A stretch of DNA of 64,000 nucleotides, taken from the NCBI GenBank assembly GCA_965660815.1, contig CBFIBG010000006.1, forward strand, positions 1 to 64,000, read 5' to 3'. Below, one piece after another: positions 36,128-43,913 of the stretch. Source of the DNA: Glaciecola sp965660815. Its GTDB lineage: Bacteria > Pseudomonadota > Gammaproteobacteria > Enterobacterales > Alteromonadaceae. Made by a program: the position numbers and the translations under genes. Positions within the stretch are counted from its first letter, which is position 1. Each line of letters starts with the position of its first letter. Below the pieces are notes generated by a model. The model made no database searches, was not told where the DNA came from, and was given only the letters and a program-made list of their open reading frames with translations.

Positions 36128-37256
36128 TTATTTCCCCTCCCCTGAAATACAAGCGCTCAAAGAAGCAATTCATGTCAGGAACAAAAATAAATTATTCCGT
36201 GCTCATGCGGTATTGGCTTGCGATGCCAACAATTGGTCGAGTGAAGAATTAAGCGACTGGTTACAAGAACAAGGAATTCCGGTCTTCGGAGGAATTTTTC
36301 CCCAAGTGATATTTGACAAGAAGAATTATGAAAATGGGTTTATTGTAATTAGTTTTCGTCAAAGTGTGGATTGGTTACTGGTTGAGGAGCTAAGCAATGA
36401 CGAGGTTGACTATAACGACATATTGATCGAAACAGCAGACAAGTGGGATGCAGAACGAGAAGGCCAAACGCTATTAGTGTTAGCGGATGGAATGTCCTCT
36501 CGAATAGCCGCGCTCATTGAATCTTTATTTTTCAGTTTTGGCTTAGAACGCAACTTTGTTGGTGGAGGAGCAGGCTCACTTAGTTTTACCCAAAAACCTT
36601 GTATATTATGCCCGCAAGGACTCGTTCAGGATGTTGCAATATTATTGTGTTTACCGGTTCGAAGTGGCATAGGAGTAGCTCATGGTTACCACCCTATTAG
36701 CGAGCCTTTGAAAGTAACAAAAAGTAATAAAAACGTGGTTGAGCAACTTGAATATCAAGATGCTTTGGAAGTGTACAAATCTGTTGTTGAAGAAAAGTCA
36801 CAGCAAACGCTTACACAAGATAACTTTTTTGACTTAGCTAAAAGTTATCCGTTCGGTATAGTCAAAATGGATGCAGAAATGGTGGTCAGAGACCCATTGA
36901 TGCCCACTGATGACGGAACAGGACTTATTTGTGTGGGTGAGGTTCCCGAAGAATGTTTTGTAAGAATACTAGAGGGCACCGTGTTGGACTTGGTCTCTGC
37001 TGCCAAAAGAGCACGTCAAATAGCTCAAAGCGACTGGCAAATACAATATGGTACACCTGCGAAAGCAAGTCTTTTTATAGACTGTATTTCAAGAGTGCTG
37101 TTTTTAGAAGATCAGATTCAAGAAGAAATAGAGCAAGTTTCTTCAGATCTGCCCTTATTCGGAGCTTTTACCCTAGGAGAAATCGCAAATAACGGTCGAG
37201 AATATTTAGAATTTTACAATAAAACATCTGTTTTGTGCATTTTAGGAGATGGTTAG
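36117..37256 (+). CDS. FIST-domain sensor protein (NosP-like)
   Basis: 379 aa from the ATG at 36117, overlapping the preceding gene by 11 bases; an in-frame GTG lies nine bases upstream. Both FIST_N (about 30-215; FGGIFPQVIFD, LVLADGMSS, FVGGGAGSLSF) and FIST_C (about 225-370; YPFGIVKMD, AKASLFIDCISR, GAFTLGEIAN) are present. The stretch SGIGVAHGYHPISEPLKVTK corresponds to the conserved segment of FIST proteins shown to be haem-based nitric-oxide sensors (NosP), whose genes adjoin hybrid histidine kinases. A soluble cytoplasmic sensor that modulates the kinase encoded next is the most likely role. Haem binding is inference. Confidence 0.85.
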   Translation: MKIDYFPSPEIQALKEAIHVRNKNKLFRAHAVLACDANNWSSEELSDWLQEQGIPVFGGIFPQVIFDKKNYENGFIVISFRQSVDWLLVEELSNDEVDYNDILIETADKWDAEREGQTLLVLADGMSSRIAALIESLFFSFGLERNFVGGGAGSLSFTQKPCILCPQGLVQDVAILLCLPVRSGIGVAHGYHPISEPLKVTKSNKNVVEQLEYQDALEVYKSVVEEKSQQTLTQDNFFDLAKSYPFGIVKMDAEMVVRDPLMPTDDGTGLICVGEVPEECFVRILEGTVLDLVSAAKRARQIAQSDWQIQYGTPAKASLFIDCISRVLFLEDQIQEEIEQVSSDLPLFGAFTLGEIANNGREYLEFYNKTSVLCILGDG

Positions 37257-39633
37257 CAGTTTGGACAAGTCAGAGATTCGCATAAACGAAACCACTGTTT
37301 TATTTGAAATTGCTTTGTCAATTGGTGCTAGCCTTGAGCTAAATAAAATGCTCCAACAAGTGCTGAGCAAGATGTTACGCGGCCTTAATTGCAATGCTGC
37401 GGTTGTATACCGTTATGAAGTCTCTGCAGAGAACCAATTAAAATGGACTGATCAACTTTCGTTACCACGAAACGCGTTGAGAAGAGAAAGTATTGCAGAC
37501 GTACTCAAACAAATAACTTTTCCTTCGGATATAGAGTCTTTAGACGGATTTGTAAAAAATTTACCTGAAAAAATAAAAACGGCACATAGCTCCAGCGTTT
37601 ATCTATTTAATTTATCCAAGTTTGGAATTTTAATATTAGATAAAACCGGTGCAGAAATGAGCTTTAATCTGCATGCATCACTTATTCGCATGATGCCGAA
37701 ATTAGCTCACTCGTGTCTTTCATGTTTACACGAAAGTAACTTACGAGCGCAAATGCGGCAAGCAGAGCTAGCGAATATAGCGAAAAGCCAGTTTCTCGCT
37801 AGAATGAGCCACGAAATTCGAACTCCTATGAATGGAGTCATCGGATTATTAGGTTTAGTTCTAGAAACAGACTTAGACCAAGAACAAAGAGAAAATTTGA
37901 ATTTAGCCCGTACGTCGGCCACAAACCTTTTAAATATCATCAATGATGTACTGGATTTATCCAGAATAGAATCAGGAAAAATGGAAGTTCAGCTCGAACG
38001 TACTGACCTTTACAGCCTAATAGGTCAGACGGTGAAATCTCTAGCTCCCAGAGCTTGGACCAAAGCCTTATCGATTCGATACACACTAGATACTAAGGTG
38101 CCCAGATACCTCAAAACTGACGAATCAAGAATCAGACAGATACTAATAAACTTAATTGGCAATGCGATAAAATTTACAGACAAGGGAGAAGTTGTACTGC
38201 GAGTAAAAGCAACGAACTTAGATGACATCTCTTGTTCATTGGTATTCCAAATAATAGATACTGGAATAGGAATGGCCCAAGAAAAAGTTGCTAAAATATT
38301 TAAACCTTTCGAACAAATAGATGATGGCACAAATAGAAAATACGAAGGGACTGGGCTTGGATTGACTATAACTTCTGAAATAGTAAATGTAATGGAAGGC
38401 CACATTCAAGTGGATAGTAAGATAGGCATTGGGTCGACTTTTACCATTACGTTAAATCACGTTGAAATTTTTGAAACGACTAAGAGCGATTCAAGTTTAT
38501 TAGTTTATGTATTAACCAATAATAATCTTGATTCAAACACACTGCTTGCCCTAGCAAAAAGTCTTGGGTATCCAATTACCGAGGTTAGCAATCTTTCTGA
38601 ACTTGTTACATTGAACGAAAATGAACAAGAAGCAGCATCGCTATTATTAGTTGACCATGATAATTTGCCCAAAGACGTAAATATTGACTCTGTCTTGACG
38701 TTTAAGCAACAGGCACCTAACGTGGTTATTCTGAACATTCACTCTAATCAATCATTAATGGATACAGATTGTACTGAAGAATTTCAGTATGTAAGTAAAC
38801 CTATTGATATAAATGAACTTGAAAAATCCATTAAGTCAATTCATGAGCCTGTACAAATTAGGAGTTCCAGCCCTGACGAGGTTTTTGAATCGGGCCAATA
38901 CGCAGGTAAAGTGCTCGTAGTCGACGATAATCCAATTAATCTGAAAATTGTCATCACAATCCTAGGCAAATTGGGATTCAAGTCACAAGTCGCTCATAAC
39001 GGAAGAGAGTGTTTAGACAAGCTGGAAAATAATTCCTTCGATTTTGTTTTCATGGATGTAATGATGCCCATTATGGATGGTTTAGAAGCCACTAGATTAA
39101 TCAGGCAAAATGAAAAAGCAAAACAACTCACTCGGCAGCCAATAATTGCAATGACGGCCAATGCCATGAAAGGTGACAGAGAGTTGTGCTTAAACGCAGG
39201 TATGGATGGTTACGTCGCAAAGCCTATCGACCTTTACGAATTAAAGGCGGAAATTAGAGCGATAAAGGCCAGGTTGAGCAATAACGATTGCAAATGTCAG
39301 TTACACATTGAAGTAGAATGGGACAAAGCACTTAATTTGCTTGATAACGACACCGGATTACTTAAACAAATTATTGATCTTTACAAGTTAGATATTCCAA
39401 CATATCAGCAACAGTTGAAAGCTGCCTTAGAATCCCAAACACATAATGACATTCTGGGCATCGCACACACAATTAAAACAATGGCAGGCATGCTAGCATG
39501 CAAGACGATAAAAGATAGAGCTTCAGATATAGAGAAAAAAGCTCGAGACAGCAAGCTCGATACTGACTCAATAAAATGCTTAATCAAGCAATTATCTGCG
39601 CTATGCGCTGTTCTGAACGACTTTAGCCAATAG
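37249..39633 (+). CDS. Hybrid sensor histidine kinase with receiver and HPt domains
   Basis: 794 aa, no membrane segments. A GAF-like N-terminus (about 10-160) leads to HisKA with the phospho-His in MSHEIRTP (His188) and HATPase_c with LINLIGNAIKF, DTGIGM, FKPFEQID and GTGLGLTI. A degenerate pseudo-receiver (about 415-535; VYVLTNNNLDS, no acidic pocket) is followed by a true receiver (about 550-675; LVVDDNPIN, Asp603 in FMDVMMP, KPID) and an HPt domain (about 690-790, His740 in AHTIKTMAG). This is a complete His-Asp-His relay that can hand phosphate to the receiver-EAL protein. The ATG overlaps the FIST gene by 8 bases, so the genes are translationally coupled. Confidence 0.92.
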   Translation: MVSSLDKSEIRINETTVLFEIALSIGASLELNKMLQQVLSKMLRGLNCNAAVVYRYEVSAENQLKWTDQLSLPRNALRRESIADVLKQITFPSDIESLDGFVKNLPEKIKTAHSSSVYLFNLSKFGILILDKTGAEMSFNLHASLIRMMPKLAHSCLSCLHESNLRAQMRQAELANIAKSQFLARMSHEIRTPMNGVIGLLGLVLETDLDQEQRENLNLARTSATNLLNIINDVLDLSRIESGKMEVQLERTDLYSLIGQTVKSLAPRAWTKALSIRYTLDTKVPRYLKTDESRIRQILINLIGNAIKFTDKGEVVLRVKATNLDDISCSLVFQIIDTGIGMAQEKVAKIFKPFEQIDDGTNRKYEGTGLGLTITSEIVNVMEGHIQVDSKIGIGSTFTITLNHVEIFETTKSDSSLLVYVLTNNNLDSNTLLALAKSLGYPITEVSNLSELVTLNENEQEAASLLLVDHDNLPKDVNIDSVLTFKQQAPNVVILNIHSNQSLMDTDCTEEFQYVSKPIDINELEKSIKSIHEPVQIRSSSPDEVFESGQYAGKVLVVDDNPINLKIVITILGKLGFKSQVAHNGRECLDKLENNSFDFVFMDVMMPIMDGLEATRLIRQNEKAKQLTRQPIIAMTANAMKGDRELCLNAGMDGYVAKPIDLYELKAEIRAIKARLSNNDCKCQLHIEVEWDKALNLLDNDTGLLKQIIDLYKLDIPTYQQQLKAALESQTHNDILGIAHTIKTMAGMLACKTIKDRASDIEKKARDSKLDTDSIKCLIKQLSALCAVLNDFSQ

Positions 39634-39777
39634 TGAGTTGAGGCTTGTTTTCGTGGTTTGCTACAACTATATTTTGCCTAATATCTCCCCTTAATTAAGC
39701 AATAACTTCAAGCTTTCTCACGATGAATATTAGACAGTACGAGAAACATCTTTAAACAGCGCATAAACTTGCATCCT

Positions 39778-40755
39778 TTAATAAGGTAAAAAGTTATACG
39801 CATATTCAAGTTCGGTTTGGGTAACATTGGCAACGCCAAAATTAATGAGTCCAATTCTAGCAATAAGTTTGTTTACTAAGTCTGGTGAGTTCAACTCGCT
39901 GTCTATTAAAGTAACGCTTGATAAGCTCCCATCTGGCTCTATCACCAACCTTACAGTTAGTTTGCCTTCAATGGTTGGATCTTGTCTAAGCGCTCGTCTA
40001 TACAAAGAATACACAGAGCCCTTATTTGCATCTAGCACCTGCCTTATTTGGTCAAGATCTCTAGAACCTATCACCTGTTGTTCATCTTCAATGCGTTGGG
40101 CGGCTAAGCTGGCTTCCCCCTCACTCACTGCACTAAATTCAGTATTTCTTCGGCCTTCTAGCTCACCCTGTGCTCCAGTATCTGTGCTAAGACTACCGGT
40201 CTGGATTCCTCCACTGGACGATAAATCTACCGCGCCAATCACCTTTCTAGAGGTAGTTTCTGCTTGCCCTCCCCCTTTCGTGAGCTTGGTATTAGCTAAA
40301 TTATTCAGATTTGCTTGCTGTCGCATACTGGCAAGCTTGTCCGCAAACTTCAATACACCTTTGGTTTTTGCCGTTTCTCTGGCTTTTTTCACCTCTTGCT
40401 GTTCCACCTCTGGTGGAGGCGTTTCTTTTGGTGTCTCCACCGGCTCAGGTTTTACTTGCTCTTCAATTAGCTTTGGTTCTTCAATCTCAGGTTCAGGTTC
40501 AGGTTGCTTAACTTCTGGAATAACAGGCGGTTTTTCTTCAGGCTTTTTCGCTTCAATTATCTTGGCAAGTTGAGGGGGTATCCGCTCCTTCTCAGCACGC
40601 GGAATTTCTGGTAAATCGGTTATCACTATATAAACACTGAATAATACGGTCAGTATTAACGCGGCTATAGTAATTTTATTAAAACGACTATTCTCTCGTT
40701 TGCTACTAGACCAAGGCAGTTCCGATGGGTGATAAATAGTACTTAAAGTAGTCAT
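39778..40755 (-). CDS. AgmX/PglI C-terminal-domain TonB-like protein
   Basis: 325 aa from the ATG at 40755, eight bases after AGGA. One membrane helix (about 28-48) is followed by a Pro/Glu/Lys-rich periplasmic arm (about 65-130, repeated KPEEKPP and EPEIEEPK) and a compact C-terminal AgmX/TonB-like domain (about 235-325; LDQIRQVLDANKGSVYSLYR, LTVRLVIEPDGSLSSVTLIDS). This is the layout of TonB/TolA and of myxococcal AgmX/GltJ. It should transmit energy from the adjacent ExbB-ExbD channel across the periplasm to an outer-membrane partner. It is the last gene of a four-gene operon, two bases after exbD2. Confidence 0.87.
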   Translation of the reverse strand: MTTLSTIYHPSELPWSSSKRENSRFNKITIAALILTVLFSVYIVITDLPEIPRAEKERIPPQLAKIIEAKKPEEKPPVIPEVKQPEPEPEIEEPKLIEEQVKPEPVETPKETPPPEVEQQEVKKARETAKTKGVLKFADKLASMRQQANLNNLANTKLTKGGGQAETTSRKVIGAVDLSSSGGIQTGSLSTDTGAQGELEGRRNTEFSAVSEGEASLAAQRIEDEQQVIGSRDLDQIRQVLDANKGSVYSLYRRALRQDPTIEGKLTVRLVIEPDGSLSSVTLIDSELNSPDLVNKLIARIGLINFGVANVTQTELEYAYNFLPY

Positions 40756-40757
40756 TA

Positions 40758-41303
40758 TCAATTCCTACTAGCAAGAGTGTTTGTCACTGGAGCAGACAAT
40801 GCACTACCACTGTTTGTGTTATTCTCTACCGCTAGCGCTATATTGGTATATCCAGCCTTAGCACATGACTGCATTATCCTCTTAAGTAACTTATAGGGAA
40901 TGCTTGAATCTCCCATTATAGTGATTGCAAATCCGCTTTTGTCTTGCTTTGAAGTATTTTGTTTGCGACTGGTTTGATAATTAAGTTCACTTACTAAGTC
41001 ATTCAAAATGTCTTGTTCTTGTGTCATAAGAGCTTCGGTATTGGCGATCAAGTTGCCTTGCAGTAAAACCTGGTTTTTTGTAATAAGCACTAATAAGGTT
41101 TCTCGCGCTGGGGTATCCGCGATAGATTTGGGTAAAGATACCGAATCATTGGTTTGTAAGACTTGAACATCAGAAGCATTCAACATTAAAAAGAAGACCA
41201 AGATAGTAAAAATATCCATTAAAGACACCAAACTTAGCTTCGACTTTGCACTATTTTTTCTGTGATGTCTTTGCATTCTCTTCGCGCGCATTGACTGTTT
41301 CAT
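40758..41303 (-). CDS. ExbD/TolR family protein (second copy, channel Asp retained)
   Basis: 181 aa. A basic cytoplasmic N-terminus (RAKRMQRHHRKNSAKSK) is followed by one membrane helix starting LSLVSLMDIFTILVFFLML. Asp30 sits where ExbD/TolR carry their essential proton-channel aspartate. The periplasmic domain is typical (VLITKNQVLLQG, FAITIMGDSSIPYKLLKRIM). It begins with an ATGA overlap with the upstream exbD gene. It forms part of the motor with ExbB. Confidence 0.88.
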   Translation of the reverse strand: MKQSMRAKRMQRHHRKNSAKSKLSLVSLMDIFTILVFFLMLNASDVQVLQTNDSVSLPKSIADTPARETLLVLITKNQVLLQGNLIANTEALMTQEQDILNDLVSELNYQTSRKQNTSKQDKSGFAITIMGDSSIPYKLLKRIMQSCAKAGYTNIALAVENNTNSGSALSAPVTNTLASRN

Positions 41304-41884
41304 AAACTGTCCTTTTTGCGTAGTGGTGCATCACTTAAACTTACTTGAGGGAATAACTCTGCTTGAACCACAGAAGTAACTAGGACATCTTCATAACTCC
41401 TAGTGTTATCAATTAAGTTTACAATGGTTTGGTAATCAGTATCTTCTTGTAAAAGCAGAATAATATCTTTTTTATCGGCACCATTGGCGAGTAGACTTTG
41501 CTTTATAGATATTAACGTTTTCTGCAATTTGACGTAGTCGTGTTTTAATTGGTTATTCTGGGCTGGTTCCACACCACTTGGTTCCGGACCATTTGGTAAC
41601 GCCGGAATTGAAGTCACTAAGTAACCTTGAGGGAAATAAACATCCAAGCCCTTGTTGGTCACTTCAACTTCTAATATTTGCTGTTCAAGCGGTTCGTCTG
41701 TCGAAGAGCTAATCGATGATAAATTCGGTAAATTAAGTTCAAGCACTGTAATGCGAGAAAACACCATCATCATCAGTAAAACGGGAACGAGCACGATCAT
41801 TAAATTCATGAATGAGGTGATATCTAATTCCGCATCCTCTTTTTTGGCTCGTTTGTGTGATCGAGTACTGGATAGAGCTGACAT
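41300..41884 (-). CDS. ExbD/TolR family protein (first copy, channel Asp replaced by Asn)
   Basis: 194 aa. A short charged N-terminus is followed by the membrane helix in DITSFMNLMIVLVPVLLMMM. Aligned to TolR/ExbD (pattern VTPFLDVxLVLL), the essential aspartate corresponds to Asn27 (codon AAT), while an Asp lies six residues earlier (Asp21). The periplasmic domain is divergent but retains the ExbD layout (ILEVEVTNKGLDVYFPQ, KKDIILLLQEDTDYQTIVNLID). It starts 18 bases after ExbB. Paired unequal ExbDs are consistent with a specialised motor. Confidence 0.87.
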   Translation of the reverse strand: MSALSSTRSHKRAKKEDAELDITSFMNLMIVLVPVLLMMMVFSRITVLELNLPNLSSISSSTDEPLEQQILEVEVTNKGLDVYFPQGYLVTSIPALPNGPEPSGVEPAQNNQLKHDYVKLQKTLISIKQSLLANGADKKDIILLLQEDTDYQTIVNLIDNTRSYEDVLVTSVVQAELFPQVSLSDAPLRKKDSL

Positions 41885-41902
41885 AATTAGACCAATATTT
41901 GA

Positions 41903-42556
41903 TTAATCAGATACACGTGTGCGAGGCGATAGATTCTCTTTGGCAATAAGCGTATTTAAGGTTTTAACGCCTGCCATTTCCATACTATCAATGATCTCTG
42001 TTGTTTTTGTTTGCAAGAGAGAATGAAACAGTAATAAAGGGATAGCAGATATCAATCCAAAGGCGGTTGTGTTCATCGCAACTGAAATACTTTGAGAGAG
42101 CATACTGGCTTTTTCGGAGGGTTCAGCAGTTGCTACTGCACTAAAAGCTGCGATCAAACCGATGATAGTGCCAAGAAGCCCGAGCAATGTTGCAATGTTT
42201 GCAAGCGTTCCCAGATATGGAGTTCGCTTTTCAAGTCGGGGCATAGTTTCCATTAACCCCTCTTCCATTGCGTACTCGATGTCTTCTCGTCTAGGACTGA
42301 CCGACAATCTGCCTATACCAGCGCCAATGACTCTAGCAATGGGTGCTTTACTGTTTTGAGTCAATTCAATGATTTGACCAAACATCTGTTTAGCGAGTAA
42401 AGGCTCTATTTGTTTAAACGCTTTTTTATTAGTGACAGTTGCACTTATTAAGAACAAATATCGCTCTAACGTGATCGCAAGACCTAGCGCAAGCACGATA
42501 CCAATGGGCAACATGAATGCCCCACCCTCTTGGAAAAATCTAACAATAGTGTCCAT
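41903..42556 (-). CDS. MotA/TolQ/ExbB proton channel family protein
   Basis: 217 aa with three membrane helices (about 15-35, 118-140, 157-180). Signature segments are GGAFMLPIGIVLALGLAITLERY, LGTLANIATLLGLLGTIIGLI and ISVAMNTTAFGLISAIPLLLF, the last holding the conserved Thr of TM3. Together with the two ExbD proteins and AgmX encoded downstream it forms a proton-motive-force-driven inner-membrane complex. AGGAG lies seven bases before the ATG and it is the first gene of the operon. Confidence 0.92.
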   Translation of the reverse strand: MDTIVRFFQEGGAFMLPIGIVLALGLAITLERYLFLISATVTNKKAFKQIEPLLAKQMFGQIIELTQNSKAPIARVIGAGIGRLSVSPRREDIEYAMEEGLMETMPRLEKRTPYLGTLANIATLLGLLGTIIGLIAAFSAVATAEPSEKASMLSQSISVAMNTTAFGLISAIPLLLFHSLLQTKTTEIIDSMEMAGVKTLNTLIAKENLSPRTRVSD

Positions 42557-42670
42557 ATTTAGACTCCTGCAAAAAACATAAACCTTGAATTAGCAGGAAA
42601 TATACTGGAGAACATATAGGTGTAATGTATATTCGAGTGACCTGAGGTGGGGAATTACATACCTAATTGA

Positions 42671-42709
42671 AAAAAAAAGCATACCGCCAAAAGGGGGGAC
42701 GATATGCTT
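42671..42709 (-). terminator. Terminator of OmpA-family gene (minus strand)
   Basis: Read on the minus strand, AAGCATA ... CCCCCC TTTT GG-CGG ... TATGCTT folds into a long stem followed by an eight- to nine-T run. It lies 24 bases after the OmpA-family stop codon. Confidence 0.8.
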
Positions 42710-42732
42710 ACTCAACTAAACCGCCAAGTTGG

Positions 42733-43374
42733 TTAACTATTGACAACTGGAATGATCATTAACTCCACGCGTCTATTTTCTTGCCTATCTGAAGGCGTAA
42801 AGTTTTGAGTGATAGGGTCGGTTTCGCCCATGCCTATCGTTTGTAGTCTGTTACTTTTTATGTCTTGACTTTCAAGATAAAGCGCAACTGCATTAGCTCT
42901 ATCCATCGACAACTCTTTGTTATAAGAATATGTCCCAATAGAGTCAGTATGACCTTCTACCTTAAGTTTTGTGTCATCGTACTCTTGTAAGACCGCCGCA
43001 ACGTCGTTCAAAACTGGGTAAAACTCTGAATCTACTGCAGCGCTATCGTTAGCAAAAGTAAGGTTTCCTGGCATTACCAACCTTATCTGGTCGCCTTCTC
43101 TAACCACCTCTACGCCTGAATCAGATAACTCGTTTCTCAATTCTTCTTCTTGGTTATCCATGTATGAACCTACTGCAGAGCCAGCAATGGCGCCTAGTGC
43201 CGCTCCCCAAACATACCGACTTTTGTCGTTATCTCCAGTGGCTTTACCTGCGACAGCTCCAGTTAAAGCACCAATGGCCGCGCCTTTTTGAGCGCTCGAT
43301 GTATTTTCGCATCCGCTGATGAAGGCTAGGGACAGTGCCGATATCATTAAAACATTTTGTGCTTTTTTCATCAT
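42733..43374 (-). CDS. OmpA-family lipoprotein with glycine-zipper region (YiaD-like)
   Basis: 213 aa. The lipoprotein signal ends LAFISGC (Cys22). Residues about 30-70 form a glycine-zipper membrane segment (AAIGALTGAVAGKATG, GAALGAIAGSAVGS), followed by an OmpA-like peptidoglycan-binding domain (about 100-210) with LKVEGHTDSIGTYSYNKELS, RANAVALYL and RQENRRVELMI. It anchors the outer membrane to peptidoglycan. TGAGG precedes two adjacent ATG codons. It lies directly upstream of the ExbB-ExbD-ExbD-AgmX operon in the same direction, but a strong terminator separates them, so it has its own transcript. Confidence 0.88.
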   Translation of the reverse strand: MMKKAQNVLMISALSLAFISGCENTSSAQKGAAIGALTGAVAGKATGDNDKSRYVWGAALGAIAGSAVGSYMDNQEEELRNELSDSGVEVVREGDQIRLVMPGNLTFANDSAAVDSEFYPVLNDVAAVLQEYDDTKLKVEGHTDSIGTYSYNKELSMDRANAVALYLESQDIKSNRLQTIGMGETDPITQNFTPSDRQENRRVELMIIPVVNS

Positions 43375-43913
43375 TTTGCCTCATTTATCCACATTATTTG
43401 TATGGTAGATAATGACTAGCAAAAAGCGATCCTGCCTAGTTAGCGTCGATATGATGCCTTAACATCATAATCTAATTGTGCTTTTTATAATGAAAAGGGG
43501 TGATTTTTTTTGTGAGAACCTAAAGTATGTAACTACTACATTTTTGATAAGAAAAAGTTTCTTAAATTAAGTCAGTGCAGTTAAGGTGGCAGAAAATCCG
43601 GCACAACATACAAAATATCAATAACAAATCTGGGTTAACGTTAATCTGGATACGTTATTTTTTGAAACACTCTACACAGTCTAACACCATGCCAATACTG
43701 ACCTGTGTCCATAATGCTTATTATCGTTCTTGCTGTTATCTAGTTGTATCTTTGTCGGTTGTAAGAAAACTGCAAAAAAATCGAAATAATATCGCAATTA
43801 ATCTTTCAAAAATCTGACAAAAGATCGTCATAAAAAACCATTAGCCTCTCACATCGCGACGGTTCGCTTAACTATAACAATATTTTTTACACTCAATAAT
43901 GGAAATCACAACG
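43375..43913. other. Divergent intergenic region before phosphatase genes
   Basis: About 540 AT-rich bases. A short plus-strand ORF inside (43575-43817) has no coding character. It holds the PhoB-like repeats just upstream of the first phosphatase gene. Confidence 0.45.
43803..43831 (+). promoter_or_regulatory. Pho box: three PhoB-like half-sites, 11-bp period
   Basis: CTTTCAA, CTGACAA and TCGTCAT occur at exact 11-bp spacing (43803, 43814, 43825), each followed by an A-rich four-base spacer (AAAT, AAGA, AAAA). This is the direct-repeat architecture of PhoB sites (consensus CTGTCAT). It lies 83 bases before the phosphatase start. Confidence 0.75.

Noticed and set aside
39778..42556. Ordinary TonB-ExbB-ExbD for iron uptake
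   Set aside because: The arm has an AgmX-type C-terminal domain and there are two ExbD genes; there is no Fur box and the siderophore receptor is 12 kb away.
43575..43817. 80-aa plus-strand ORF before the phosphatases
   Set aside because: No ribosome-binding site or protein-like pattern; it runs into the Pho-box region.
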